Source of the DNA: Formosa sp.
Lineage (GTDB): Bacteria > Bacteroidota > Bacteroidia > Flavobacteriales > Flavobacteriaceae
Direction: 5' to 3'
Assembly (NCBI GenBank): GCA_002698705.1
Contig: NZZM01000042.1
Location: 34,821 to 80,155 of the forward strand
Length of the DNA: 45,335 bases
The notes under the pieces were generated by a model. The model was not told where the DNA came from and searched no databases. It saw only the letters and a program-made list of their open reading frames with translations. Of the stretch, positions 26,744 through 36,212 are shown piece after piece. The translations under genes were made by a program, and so were the position numbers. How positions within the stretch are numbered: the stretch's first letter is position 1; each line of letters starts with the position of its first letter.

Positions 26744-27796
26744 ATGCAACTGTACAACAACTTGAGCAATAATGAAAGAGCTTCATTGATCCAAAAAGCT
26801 GGCAAAGATCGTTTAACAATTTCTTTTTACAAGTACGCTAATATTAGTAATACATCAATTTTTAGAAATCACTTATTTGTTTTTTGGCATTCTATTGATG
26901 TTCTTGGCCGCATTTACGTAGCCAATGAAGGTATTAATGCACAACTATCTCTTCCTGCTGAGAATTTTAAATTGTTTAAGAATCACTTGGACTCTATATC
27001 TTTTTTAGTAGATGTACGTATTAACATTGCTGTAGAACATAATATTTTTTCTTTTTTAAAACTCAAAATTAAAGTTAGAAATAAAATTGTTTCAGACGGT
27101 CTTGAAGATTCTAGTTTTGATGTTACTAATATCGGAACCCATGTAGCCGCAGCAAAGTTTAATCAACTCATTGAAGATGAAGATGCGGTTATAGTTGATA
27201 TGCGTAACCATTATGAAAGTGAAATTGGCCATTTTAAAAATGCAGTCACCCCTAACGTTGATACTTTTAGAGACTCCTTAAATCTCATTGAAGAGCAATT
27301 GAAAGAACATAAAAGCTCTAAGAAATTAGTAATGTATTGCACTGGAGGCATACGTTGTGAAAAAGCAAGTGCTTATTATAAGCACAAAGGTTTCAAAGAT
27401 GTTTTTCAATTGGAAGGAGGAATCATTAACTATAAACGCCAAGTAGATCAGCTAGGAATAGAAAATAAATTCGTTGGTAAAAATTTTGTTTTTGATGAAA
27501 GACGTGCTGAAAAAATTAGTGACGATATTATTGCGCAATGTCACCAATGTGGCACACCCGCTGACATACATGTTAATTGTGCCAATGAAGCTTGCCATCT
27601 TTTATTTATTCAGTGCGATTTATGTAAAGTAGAAATGGAAAATTGTTGTTCTTTAAAATGTATGGATATTAATCGATTACCTGCGAAGGAGCAAAAAACT
27701 TTACGTAAAGGACAAGGTAATAGCAATGACATCTTTAAAAAAGGCCGCTCAAAGAATCTTAAGTATAAGGACGATAATATATTTTTGACTCCTTAA
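26744..27796 (+). CDS. trhO: tRNA uridine(34) hydroxylase (rhodanese family, TrhO/YceA)
   Basis: 350 residues. The N-terminal acylphosphatase-like domain (to about 125) contains GRIYVANEGINAQLS. The rhodanese domain follows with VIVDMRNHYESEIGHF and the active-site loop YCTGGIRCEKAS holding C199. The cysteine-rich C-terminal region (CHQCG, CDLCKVEMENCCSLKC) could bind metal. TrhO makes 5-hydroxyuridine at the wobble position of some tRNAs using oxygen. The length agrees with the long form of the family. It stands alone between recA (divergent) and gldH. Confidence 0.93.
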   Translation: MQLYNNLSNNERASLIQKAGKDRLTISFYKYANISNTSIFRNHLFVFWHSIDVLGRIYVANEGINAQLSLPAENFKLFKNHLDSISFLVDVRINIAVEHNIFSFLKLKIKVRNKIVSDGLEDSSFDVTNIGTHVAAAKFNQLIEDEDAVIVDMRNHYESEIGHFKNAVTPNVDTFRDSLNLIEEQLKEHKSSKKLVMYCTGGIRCEKASAYYKHKGFKDVFQLEGGIINYKRQVDQLGIENKFVGKNFVFDERRAEKISDDIIAQCHQCGTPADIHVNCANEACHLLFIQCDLCKVEMENCCSLKCMDINRLPAKEQKTLRKGQGNSNDIFKKGRSKNLKYKDDNIFLTP

Positions 27797-27945
27797 AACA
27801 AGACTCAACTCAAAGAATTGATTGTTAGTCGCAACGCCTTTTTAATTTTTTAAGTTCTTAAATAAACTTATATTTACAATACTAAAAAAACCATAAAATA
27901 TTTTATTGAGGTTTGATATTATTTGAATTGTAAATATAATAATCT

Positions 27946-28551
27946 ATGAGTTTTAGCACTCTAACATTTATTAATTATAATAAAGGGCAGTATTTTGACT
28001 TCCCCTTTTTGAAAACACCCTACTTTAAGTTTTTTGAGTGTCAAAGCTACGTGGCGGTTTGGCTCAAAAATCTAATCTATATTTTGTTCCTTTTTATGGT
28101 CACATCATGTAATAAAAGTACAATTTTTGACAAATATAGCTCTGTAAAACCATTTTGGGATAAAGACACATCAATTGTTTATGATTTTAGAATTACAGAC
28201 ACAGTTAGCCCACAAAATTTATTTATAAAGTTAAGAACCAACCAATCTTATAAGTTTAGTAATGTGTTTTTGAAGGTTACCTTACAGTATCCAAATGGTA
28301 AAATTCAAAAAGATACTTTGGAATATAAAATGGCTCGTCCAGACGGATCTATGCTTGGCCAAGGTGGAATGTTTTTAAAAGAACATAAATTGTGGTACAA
28401 AGGGCACAAAAATCAATTTATTTTTTATGAGTCTGGTAAATATAATTTGAGTATATCTCATGCTATGAGAGAACAGGGTAATGAGGTTACCTTGAAGATG
28501 CTTGAAGGGGTGGTAGATGTGGGTTTTAGTATTGAATCTGTTGATCTCTAA
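27946..28551 (+). CDS. gldH: GldH-like gliding motility lipoprotein
   Basis: A lipoprotein with signal NLIYILFLFMVTSC and the mature start NKSTIFDKYSSV, then a beta-rich body with FYESGKYNLSISHAMRE, as I recognise from GldH. GldH is needed for gliding in Flavobacterium and is linked to the type IX secretion and gliding apparatus. The ATG at 27946 puts 35 residues in front of the signal peptide. A GTG at 28051 gives MAVWLKNLIYILF, a normal signal, and a protein of 166 residues, which I consider more likely; the longer coordinates are the ORF limit. The PBP1A-like gene starts 3 bp after the stop, so both are co-transcribed. Confidence 0.85.
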   Translation: MSFSTLTFINYNKGQYFDFPFLKTPYFKFFECQSYVAVWLKNLIYILFLFMVTSCNKSTIFDKYSSVKPFWDKDTSIVYDFRITDTVSPQNLFIKLRTNQSYKFSNVFLKVTLQYPNGKIQKDTLEYKMARPDGSMLGQGGMFLKEHKLWYKGHKNQFIFYESGKYNLSISHAMREQGNEVTLKMLEGVVDVGFSIESVDL

Positions 28552-28554
28552 ATT

Positions 28555-30891
28555 ATGGTTAAAAGAAAAAAATCTAGGTCTGATTTTACTAAGCCAAAAA
28601 AATGGTTTTGGGGTTTATTTTTTTTAGGTTTTTGTACCATTCCAATTATTTTCGTCTTAGCATCCTTTGGCGTTTTTGGTACTATGCCAGATCATACAAC
28701 TCTTGAGAACCCCAGCACAAATTTAGCCACTGAAATAATTTCCTCTGATGGTGTAACCCTTGGCAAATTTTACTTCGAAGATAATCGTACTCCAATTGAA
28801 TATAACGAACTGCCAAAGCACTTAATTGATGCTCTCATTGCTACTGAGGATTATCGTTATTCTGATCATTCTGGTATAGACGCTAAAGGCACTCTTAGAG
28901 CTATTTATAAACTTGGGAAAGGCGGTGGTGGAAGTACAATTTCTCAACAACTTGCAAAGCAACTTTTTCATGGTGAAGGATCAAGACAAACATTTGGGCG
29001 CATCACTCAAAAGATTAAGGAATGGATAATTGCCATACGTCTCGAAAAGCAATACACAAAAGAAGAGATAATAGCTCAATATTTTAATATCTATGATTTT
29101 GGGAATAATGCTGACGGAATTCGAAGTGCTGCACGAATTTATTTTGGTAAAGAGCCCTCAGCTTTGAATATTACAGAATCAGCCATGTTAGTTGGGATGT
29201 TTAAGAATTCGTCTTTGTACAATCCACGTCCAAAAAGAAATCCCATTGGTACTAGGAACCGAAGAAATGTCGTCCTTTCGCAGATGTTTAAATATGGTTT
29301 TATAAATGAAGCAACAAAAGATTCTCTACAAGATACCCCACTTAATTTAAATTATACCCCAGAATCACATCGCGAAGGAATCGCTACATATTTTCGCGCT
29401 TATTTAAAGGAGTTTTTAAAGGACTGGGTTAACCAAGATAACAACAAAAAGGCTGACGGAAAAAAATACAATATCTACAGAGATGGTTTAAGGGTGTACA
29501 CATCAATTGATTCTCGAATGCAAATTATTGCAGAAACTAGCGTTTCACAGCACATGAAAGCCCTACAGGCAGAATTTTTTGTTCAAAATACCAAACAAAG
29601 AAATCCCACAGCACCATTTCTTGAACTGGAAGAGGAAGATGTTGAAAGGCTCTTAAATTTAGGGATGAAGCGCTCTGAAAGATGGCGCAAAATGCGTTAT
29701 GACCTAAAAAAACCAATAAATGAAATTGTCAATTCATTTAATAAGCCTATTTCAATGAAAATATTTTCATGGGATGGGCCAAATAATGAAATTGATACAG
29801 TAATGACTCCAATGGATTCTATGATATATTACAAATCTTTTCTTCGTGCAGGAATGATGTCAATGGAGCCTCAAACTGGTTTTGTGAAATCGTGGGTAGG
29901 AGGCTTTAATTATAAGCATTTTCAATACGATATGGTTAAACAAGGGAAACGACAAGTAGGCTCAACCTTTAAACCATTCGTTTATGCAGCTGCAATTGAT
30001 CAACTTCACCTATCTCCTTGTGATACATTTCCTAAAGCTCAAATTACCATTCCGGCTTTTAAATTCGGAAACGTGAAGGCTTGGGCCCCAAAGAACTCTA
30101 GCAATAATTACTCTGGTTTTGAAACTTTAAAATCTGCTCTAGCAAATTCAAGAAATACTATCACTGCAAGACTAATGAATGAAATTGGACCAAAGCCTGT
30201 AATAAATATGGCAAAAGATTTGGGAGTGGAACAAAGCCTTCCCGCAGTCCCATCAATAGCCTTGGGAACACCTGATTTAAGCGTTTATGAGATGGTGGCA
30301 GCATATTCAACCTTTGCAAATAAAGGGGTTTATACTAAGCCTGTGATGGTCACTAAGATTGAAGACAAAAATGGTACTTTATTGTATCAGTTTACTCCCG
30401 AATCACGTGATGTTTTAAGTGAAGAAATTGCATATGTCGTTGTCAATTTAATGGAAGGTGTTACAAAATTTGGTTCAGGACAGCGCTTACGTCACAATTT
30501 CGCAAAAGAACAAACGGTATATAAAGAGATAGTAACTGGCTATCCATATGAATTTGATAACGCAATTGCTGGAAAAACAGGGACCACACAAAATCAAAGC
30601 GACGGTTGGTTCATGGGAATGGTTCCTAATCTAGTTACCGGTGTTTGGGTTGGAGGGGAAGACCGCGCCACTCATTTTGAAACTATTACTTACGGGCAAG
30701 GCGCTTCAATGGCGTTACCAATTTGGGCTAATTTCATGAAAGGATGCTATACTATTGATGCTTTAGGAATCTCAAAAGATGAGTTTTCAATACCCGAAGA
30801 ATTATCTATTATCACTGAGTGTAAGCAATATAACGAAGAAGGTGAAGTGTTTAAAGTAAATGAAGTGATTAATCCGGAAATTGATTTTTAA
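28555..30891 (+). CDS. Class A penicillin-binding protein (PBP1A-like)
   Basis: A 778-residue bifunctional peptidoglycan synthase anchored by one N-terminal helix (WGLFFLGFCTIPIIFVLAS). The GT51 glycosyltransferase domain shows ATEDYRYSDHSG with catalytic E98, and GGSTISQQLAKQLF. The transpeptidase domain has the SxxK motif STFK (S470), SRNT as SxN and AGKTGTTQNQSDGW as KTG. All active-site motifs are present, so both activities are expected. It follows gldH by 3 bp and precedes the CoA-transferase pair by 22 bp. Confidence 0.95.
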   Translation: MVKRKKSRSDFTKPKKWFWGLFFLGFCTIPIIFVLASFGVFGTMPDHTTLENPSTNLATEIISSDGVTLGKFYFEDNRTPIEYNELPKHLIDALIATEDYRYSDHSGIDAKGTLRAIYKLGKGGGGSTISQQLAKQLFHGEGSRQTFGRITQKIKEWIIAIRLEKQYTKEEIIAQYFNIYDFGNNADGIRSAARIYFGKEPSALNITESAMLVGMFKNSSLYNPRPKRNPIGTRNRRNVVLSQMFKYGFINEATKDSLQDTPLNLNYTPESHREGIATYFRAYLKEFLKDWVNQDNNKKADGKKYNIYRDGLRVYTSIDSRMQIIAETSVSQHMKALQAEFFVQNTKQRNPTAPFLELEEEDVERLLNLGMKRSERWRKMRYDLKKPINEIVNSFNKPISMKIFSWDGPNNEIDTVMTPMDSMIYYKSFLRAGMMSMEPQTGFVKSWVGGFNYKHFQYDMVKQGKRQVGSTFKPFVYAAAIDQLHLSPCDTFPKAQITIPAFKFGNVKAWAPKNSSNNYSGFETLKSALANSRNTITARLMNEIGPKPVINMAKDLGVEQSLPAVPSIALGTPDLSVYEMVAAYSTFANKGVYTKPVMVTKIEDKNGTLLYQFTPESRDVLSEEIAYVVVNLMEGVTKFGSGQRLRHNFAKEQTVYKEIVTGYPYEFDNAIAGKTGTTQNQSDGWFMGMVPNLVTGVWVGGEDRATHFETITYGQGASMALPIWANFMKGCYTIDALGISKDEFSIPEELSIITECKQYNEEGEVFKVNEVINPEIDF

Positions 30892-30913
30892 GTATTAAAC
30901 CAAAATATGTCTT

Positions 30914-31615
30914 ATGATTAATAAATATGTAAATAATGTTCACAAAGCTTTGGATGGTGTTGAAAGCGGGATGACTTTACTTTTAGGAGGATTTGGCTTA
31001 TGCGGTATACCAGAAAACGCTATATCAGAACTTGTAAATATGAACGTAAAGAATTTAACTTGCATATCAAACAATGCTGGTATTGACGATTTTGGCTTAG
31101 GTCGATTACTTAAGGCGCATCAAATTAAAAAAATGATTTCCTCATATGTTGGGGAGAATGAGGAATTTGAAAGACAGATGCTTTCTGGAGAACTAGATGT
31201 TCAACTCATTCCACAAGGTACTTTAGCCGAACTTTGTAGAGCTTCACAAGCAGGTATTCCCGCAATTTATACTCCTGCTGGCTTTGGTACCGAAGTAGCT
31301 ACTGGAAAAGAAACTCGTGAATTTGACGGCAAGATGTATGTTTTAGAATATGCATTTAAAGCAGATTTTTCATTTGTAAAAGCATGGAGGGGTGATACTT
31401 CAGGTAATTTAATATTCAAGGGAACAGCAAGAAACTTCAACCCAAATATGTGTGGTGCGGCCAAGATAACAGTAGCTGAGGTTGAAGAGTTAGTTCCTGT
31501 CGGATCCTTAGACCCAAATCAAGTACATGTACCAGGTATTTTTGTACAACGAATTTTTCAAGGTAAAAACTATGAAAAAAGAATAGAACAACGCACAACA
31601 ATGCCAACTTTATAA
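30914..31615 (+). CDS. scoA: 3-oxoacid CoA-transferase subunit A
   Basis: 233 residues. The start region LLLGGFGLCGIPENAISELV and the segment PAIYTPAGFGTEVATGKETREFDGK are typical of subunit A of succinyl-CoA:3-ketoacid CoA-transferase. With subunit B it moves CoA from succinyl-CoA to acetoacetate, linking ketone body or amino-acid breakdown to the TCA cycle. The ATG at 30914 is used; the ATG at 30907 runs into a stop. Subunit B follows after 7 bp. Confidence 0.93.
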   Translation: MINKYVNNVHKALDGVESGMTLLLGGFGLCGIPENAISELVNMNVKNLTCISNNAGIDDFGLGRLLKAHQIKKMISSYVGENEEFERQMLSGELDVQLIPQGTLAELCRASQAGIPAIYTPAGFGTEVATGKETREFDGKMYVLEYAFKADFSFVKAWRGDTSGNLIFKGTARNFNPNMCGAAKITVAEVEELVPVGSLDPNQVHVPGIFVQRIFQGKNYEKRIEQRTTMPTL

Positions 31616-31622
31616 TTAATAT

Positions 31623-32276
31623 ATGTTAGATAAAAATGGAATAGCAAGAAGAATTGCAAAGGAAGTAAAAGACGGATATTATGTTAACCTTGGAATAGGT
31701 ATTCCAACTTTAGTTGCTAATTTTGTACAAAAAGACATTGAAGTTGATTTTCAAAGTGAAAATGGAATTTTAGGGATGGGGCCTTTTCCTTTTGAAGGGG
31801 ATGTAGACCCTGATTTAATTAATGCAGGTAAACAAACCATAACAGCATTAAAAGGAGCTAGTTTTTTTGATTCTGCTATGAGTTTTTCAATGATTCGAGG
31901 AAAACACGTAGATTTAACTATTTTGGGCGCCATGGAAGTAGCCGAAAACGGGGATATTGCTAATTGGAAAATTCCAGGCCGATTAGTCAAAGGTATGGGT
32001 GGAGCAATGGACCTGGTTGCTAGCGCTGAAAATATTATAGTGGCAATGATGCATACCAATAAAAAAGCTGAATCTAAACTTTTGAAAAGATGTAATCTAC
32101 CACTTACAGGGGTTAACTGTGTTAAGAAAATAGTCACAAACCTGTCAGTAATTGAAGTTACTGACCTAGGATTTAAGCTTTTAGAGCGCGCTCCAGGTGT
32201 CAGCATCGAGACAATTAAAAATGCAACTCAGGGTAATCTTATAGTTGACGGTGAAATCCCAGAAATGTCGCTATAA
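31623..32276 (+). CDS. scoB: 3-oxoacid CoA-transferase subunit B
   Basis: 217 residues. The active-site glutamate lies in FQSENGILGMGPFP, the conserved SENG motif that forms the glutamyl-CoA intermediate. GIGIPTLVANF near the N-terminus and VKGMGGAMDLVA in the middle are also typical. Length and order match the two-gene bacterial enzyme. The stop overlaps the stop of the convergent ABC gene by 6 bp. Confidence 0.94.
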   Translation: MLDKNGIARRIAKEVKDGYYVNLGIGIPTLVANFVQKDIEVDFQSENGILGMGPFPFEGDVDPDLINAGKQTITALKGASFFDSAMSFSMIRGKHVDLTILGAMEVAENGDIANWKIPGRLVKGMGGAMDLVASAENIIVAMMHTNKKAESKLLKRCNLPLTGVNCVKKIVTNLSVIEVTDLGFKLLERAPGVSIETIKNATQGNLIVDGEIPEMSL

Positions 32277-33962
32277 TTCTTTGGGAATCGCACTTATTAA
32301 ACGTTTAGTATACTTTTGTTTTGGATTTTTATAAACCTCATCAGCATCTCCTTGCTCTTCAATTCTCCCATTGTTCATAACAAGTATTTTATCTGACATA
32401 TGTTTTACAACGGCGAGGTCATGAGAAATAAAAATATAAGTAAATTTAAAATCCTCCTTCAGGGAATTTAAAAGATTTAGGACCTGTGCTTGGACTGAAA
32501 GATCAAGAGCTGAAACGGATTCGTCACATATAATTAATTTTGGCTCTACTGCTATTGTTCTTGCAATCACTATACGTTGTCTTTGCCCTCCTGAGAATTC
32601 GTGAGGGTATCGATCGAAACTATTTTTGTCAATGCCTACTTTTTCAAGGATATCAAGTGCTTTAGATTTACGACAGCTATAATTGTCATACAATTTATGT
32701 ACTACCATAGGTTCAATTATAGCCTCCCCAATTGTAAGCCTAGGATTCAAAGACGCCAAAGGATCTTGAAAAATAATTTGAATTTCTTTTCTTAGATGCC
32801 TGAGATCTTTTTTTGATAATTTGTGTAGGTTTTTCCCTTTGTAAAAAACAGAACCAGAAGTTGCTCTATTTAATTGTAAAATGGCATTTCCAAGGCTAGA
32901 TTTTCCGCAACCTGATTCACCTACTAGTCCTAAAGTTTCGCCTTCAAATAATTTGAAACTTACATTGTCAATAGCTTTAAATGATGTCTTTCCAGAAAAC
33001 AAACCGTATCTTTTAAAGTATATCTTTTCAAGGTTTTCAACTCTTAATATTGGTGGAGAGTTATAAATTTTTTTATGTCTTTTTTCTCTCTCTTTTTTTG
33101 TAATAATTTCAAGTTTGTTAGAACCAGATAAGATATCTTTTATGGTTGGTAATTTTTTAAGTCTTTTTCCTGTTTTAGGTTTTGCAGAAATAAGAGCCTT
33201 AGTATAAGGCTCTTTTGGAGTTTTTAAAACTGTGTTTGTCTCTCCATTTTCAATAATCCTACCCTTATACATTACTAGAATCCTATTCGAAATTTCTGAA
33301 ACCAAAGCTAAATCGTGACTTATAAAGATTATGCTCATTTTTGTTTCTTTCTGAATTGAACTGAGTAATGCGATAATTTCTTTTTGAACAGTAACGTCTA
33401 GGGCTGTTGTTGGTTCATCTGCAATTAAAATTTTTGGTTTACACGCTATTGCCATAGCAATCATTACACGCTGTTGTTGCCCTCCTGAGAGTTCATGTGG
33501 ATATTTTTGTACCGCCATATGTGCATCAGGTATTTTAACACTATTGAATAACCTGAGAACCTCATCATTAAGATCTTTTTTATTGACAACATCGTGGTGC
33601 AATAATATTTCTCTAACCTGTGATCCGCACGTCATAGAGGGGTTTAATGCACTCATAGGTTCCTGAAAAACCATAGCAATTTCTCTCCCCCTAACAGATT
33701 GGATCTCTTTTTCAGAAAGCTCTTTTATGTCCATACCTTTGTATGTCACGGTACCTGAAAATTTAGTTTTTTCACTAAATTGGATTAGCCTCATTAGTGA
33801 CAATGCTGTTACAGATTTACCGGAACCACTTTCTCCAATAACACCTACTATTTCATTTTCGTAAACATCAAAAGAAATAGAGTTAACAGCCTTGCTTAGT
33901 ACATTATTACTATTAAAACTAATAGATAATTTTTTTACACTAAGAAGTAGTTTTTTTTCCAA
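32271..33962 (-). CDS. Dipeptide/oligopeptide-type ABC transporter ATPase with two nucleotide-binding domains
   Basis: 563 residues holding two ABC domains in tandem. Domain 1 has GESGSGKSV, VFQEPMSALNP, LSGGQQQRV and LIADEPTTALDV. Domain 2 has GESGCGKSS, IFQDPLASLNP, FSGGQRQRIVIARTI and ICDESVSALDL. This is the fused DppD-DppF (GsiA/YejF-like) layout that powers uptake of peptides or similar substrates. No permease or binding protein gene lies beside it, so partners must be elsewhere. In the second domain serine replaces proline after the Walker B glutamate (DESVSALD), a common variant. Confidence 0.93.
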   Translation of the reverse strand: MEKKLLLSVKKLSISFNSNNVLSKAVNSISFDVYENEIVGVIGESGSGKSVTALSLMRLIQFSEKTKFSGTVTYKGMDIKELSEKEIQSVRGREIAMVFQEPMSALNPSMTCGSQVREILLHHDVVNKKDLNDEVLRLFNSVKIPDAHMAVQKYPHELSGGQQQRVMIAMAIACKPKILIADEPTTALDVTVQKEIIALLSSIQKETKMSIIFISHDLALVSEISNRILVMYKGRIIENGETNTVLKTPKEPYTKALISAKPKTGKRLKKLPTIKDILSGSNKLEIITKKEREKRHKKIYNSPPILRVENLEKIYFKRYGLFSGKTSFKAIDNVSFKLFEGETLGLVGESGCGKSSLGNAILQLNRATSGSVFYKGKNLHKLSKKDLRHLRKEIQIIFQDPLASLNPRLTIGEAIIEPMVVHKLYDNYSCRKSKALDILEKVGIDKNSFDRYPHEFSGGQRQRIVIARTIAVEPKLIICDESVSALDLSVQAQVLNLLNSLKEDFKFTYIFISHDLAVVKHMSDKILVMNNGRIEEQGDADEVYKNPKQKYTKRLISAIPKEL

Positions 33963-34016
33963 TTTTTCAGTTTGTAGTTTAACAAAATAATTCTTTCAGT
34001 AAAATCTCACCACACT

Positions 34017-35171
34017 CTATTTATAATTAGCTAGCATTTTGTAGGCCTCTTCAATATAAATACTGATATCTCCATTGTAGGGGTTTCTCCCAAAAGAATC
34101 TTTTCCATGGCCTAGACGAACAATAATAAGATTATCATTTGGAGCCACGATAACACATTGTCCTAGGTGTCCTTCCATCATAAAAAAAGATTTCTTTTTG
34201 TTTTCTAGTAGCCAGAAACCGTAACCATATTCAGGGCTATTTTGAAATCTAGGCTTAATGCTTTTAGCGACAAAAGTAGAATCTAAAATCTGTTTCTTTC
34301 CCCATTTACCGTAATCTTTATAAAGCTTTCCTAGTCTTGCAAAATCTTTTGCTGTACTTCCTATACAGCAGTATGCCTTAACTAGATCATTTTCTTTACT
34401 ATCTACTTGCCATATAGCATCATTTTCCGACTCTAATGGAATCCAAAAACTTTCGGACAAGTAGTTATATATTTTTTTCCCAGTCGCCTTTTCAATGACC
34501 ATTGCAAGCAGTTGGGTATCTCCACTTGAATATTCAAATGATTGTCCAGGTAACTTAATCGTTTTTAAACCCAAAATAGTTTTTTCAAGCTCTTTTCCGT
34601 AATATGCTTGTGCAGTAATATTAATAGGCCAATAATAATCTTCTATCCAACTAGAGCCAGAAGACATTGAGGCAAGATCTCCAACAGTAACTTTACTGGA
34701 AAGTAATCCGTTATAATTTGGGAAAAAGTCAGCAACTGGCTGGTCTAGATTTTTTATGTGCCCTTCCATAATAGCTTTTCCTAGAAGTGCACAAACATAG
34801 CTTTTGGCCATTGAAAAGGAATTACTTTTTGAATTTTCATTGTATTCATCAAAGTAGTCCTCATGAATAATACTATCATTTTTTATAATCATAAATGCGA
34901 CAGTTCCTTTTGAACGGTGTAAATCCATTAACCTATCAGTACTAGATATTTTATTATAATCCTTGTGTAGAGGCCATTTTTTTGGACTTCCAGCCTTTAT
35001 TGTAGAGTTATCAAAATAAACATAGTCATCAATTGAGGCAGTTGTATGCCCTTTAAAATAAACAACTCGGACAGCTTTAATCAAGTAATCCGTATCAGTG
35101 ATGTAAAGTAACATTATTAGGGCAGCAAGACTCATGATTATCCATTTGATTACTTTTATCATTAATTTCAT
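34017..35171 (-). CDS. Beta-lactamase-fold serine hydrolase (class C/AmpH-like)
   Basis: 384 residues with an N-terminal membrane anchor (WIIMSLAALIMLLYI). The nucleophile motif SMAK lies in SNSFSMAKSYVCALLGKAI, and the second motif appears as YSSGD. The fold family includes class C beta-lactamases, D-aminopeptidases and esterases, and the substrate is unknown. The C-terminal H-x-G-like part reads MEGHLGQCVIVAP. It sits 50 bp downstream of the hemB stop, and a one-mismatch promoter (TACCTTTA on the minus strand, 35190-35197) suggests separate transcription. Confidence 0.87.
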   Translation of the reverse strand: MKLMIKVIKWIIMSLAALIMLLYITDTDYLIKAVRVVYFKGHTTASIDDYVYFDNSTIKAGSPKKWPLHKDYNKISSTDRLMDLHRSKGTVAFMIIKNDSIIHEDYFDEYNENSKSNSFSMAKSYVCALLGKAIMEGHIKNLDQPVADFFPNYNGLLSSKVTVGDLASMSSGSSWIEDYYWPINITAQAYYGKELEKTILGLKTIKLPGQSFEYSSGDTQLLAMVIEKATGKKIYNYLSESFWIPLESENDAIWQVDSKENDLVKAYCCIGSTAKDFARLGKLYKDYGKWGKKQILDSTFVAKSIKPRFQNSPEYGYGFWLLENKKKSFFMMEGHLGQCVIVAPNDNLIIVRLGHGKDSFGRNPYNGDISIYIEEAYKMLANYK

Positions 35172-35221
35172 TTTGTTTAAAGTTTACATTAAAGGTAAAT
35201 AATAGTTAAGCCTCGTTGTAT

Positions 35222-36211
35222 TTAACTAATCAATTTTATGATGTCTTTTGCAAAATAACTGGCGATGATATCAGCGCCAGCACGCTTAAAAGCCATTGTT
35301 GTTTCCAGCATTACTTTGTCCTGGTCCAACCACCCTTTTTCACTTGCTGCTTTAATCATTGCATATTCTCCGCTTACCTGATAGGCCGCAATTGGTATAT
35401 CAAATTTATTTCTAACATCTCTAATAATATCTAAATAGGCCATACCAGGTTTAATCATAATAATATCGGCTCCTTCATTTATATCTGTTTCTACTTCTCT
35501 TACAGCTTCTAAGCGGTTTGCATAGTCCATTTGATATGTTTTTTTATCTTTTGGGATGTTTTTTTTATTTACAGGAGCTGAATCTAAAGCGGCCCTAAAT
35601 GGCCCATAAAACGATGAGGCATACTTAGCGCTGTAGCTCATAAGCCCCACATCTTTGTAATTTTCTCTTTCTAAAGCTTTTCTAATGGTTTTTATACGGC
35701 CGTCCATCATATCACTTGGAGCCAGGAAGTTTGCTCCAGCATTAGCATGAGAGATACTCATTTTTGCTAAAATTTCGATGGTTTGGTCATTCATTATTTG
35801 TCCTTTTTCAACTACCCCATCATGTCCATAAATAGAGTACGGGTCCAAAGCAACGTCTGTCATAACTAAAATTTCTGGACATTTATTTTTGATAGTTTTG
35901 ATGGCGCGCTGCATAAGTCCGTTTGGGTTAATCGCTTCTTTGCCGAAATTATCTTTGAGAGTGTCTTCAACTTTAACAAATAATAATACAGCTTTTATTC
36001 CTAAGCCCCACAGTGAAACAACCTCTTTTTCAAGGGTATCTAAACTGTGCCTAAAGTAATTTGGTATTGAAGGTATCTCATCTTTAATTCCTTTGCCTTC
36101 CACAACAAAAAGAGGAACTAAAAAATCGTTTGAAGTGATATTATTTTCTTTCACCAAGTTTCTTATTGATTTATTTACTCGTAAGCGTCGATTTCGTTTT
36201 AAGGGATACAT
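35222..36211 (-). CDS. hemB: Porphobilinogen synthase (delta-aminolevulinate dehydratase)
   Basis: 329 residues condensing two aminolevulinate molecules to porphobilinogen. Both Schiff-base lysines are visible, in YSAKYASSFYGPFR and in IMIKPGMAYLD. The metal-site segment reads TDVALDPYSIYGHDG, without the three cysteines of the zinc enzymes, so it belongs to the magnesium-type group. The start is 1 bp after the hemF stop. Last gene of the minus-strand heme operon. Confidence 0.97.
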   Translation of the reverse strand: MYPLKRNRRLRVNKSIRNLVKENNITSNDFLVPLFVVEGKGIKDEIPSIPNYFRHSLDTLEKEVVSLWGLGIKAVLLFVKVEDTLKDNFGKEAINPNGLMQRAIKTIKNKCPEILVMTDVALDPYSIYGHDGVVEKGQIMNDQTIEILAKMSISHANAGANFLAPSDMMDGRIKTIRKALERENYKDVGLMSYSAKYASSFYGPFRAALDSAPVNKKNIPKDKKTYQMDYANRLEAVREVETDINEGADIIMIKPGMAYLDIIRDVRNKFDIPIAAYQVSGEYAMIKAASEKGWLDQDKVMLETTMAFKRAGADIIASYFAKDIIKLIS

Positions 36212-36212
36212 G

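Noticed and set aside
31751-32206. Minus-strand ORF of 151 residues opposite scoB
   Set aside because: Lies wholly inside scoB, which has clear active-site motifs; no recognisable domain.
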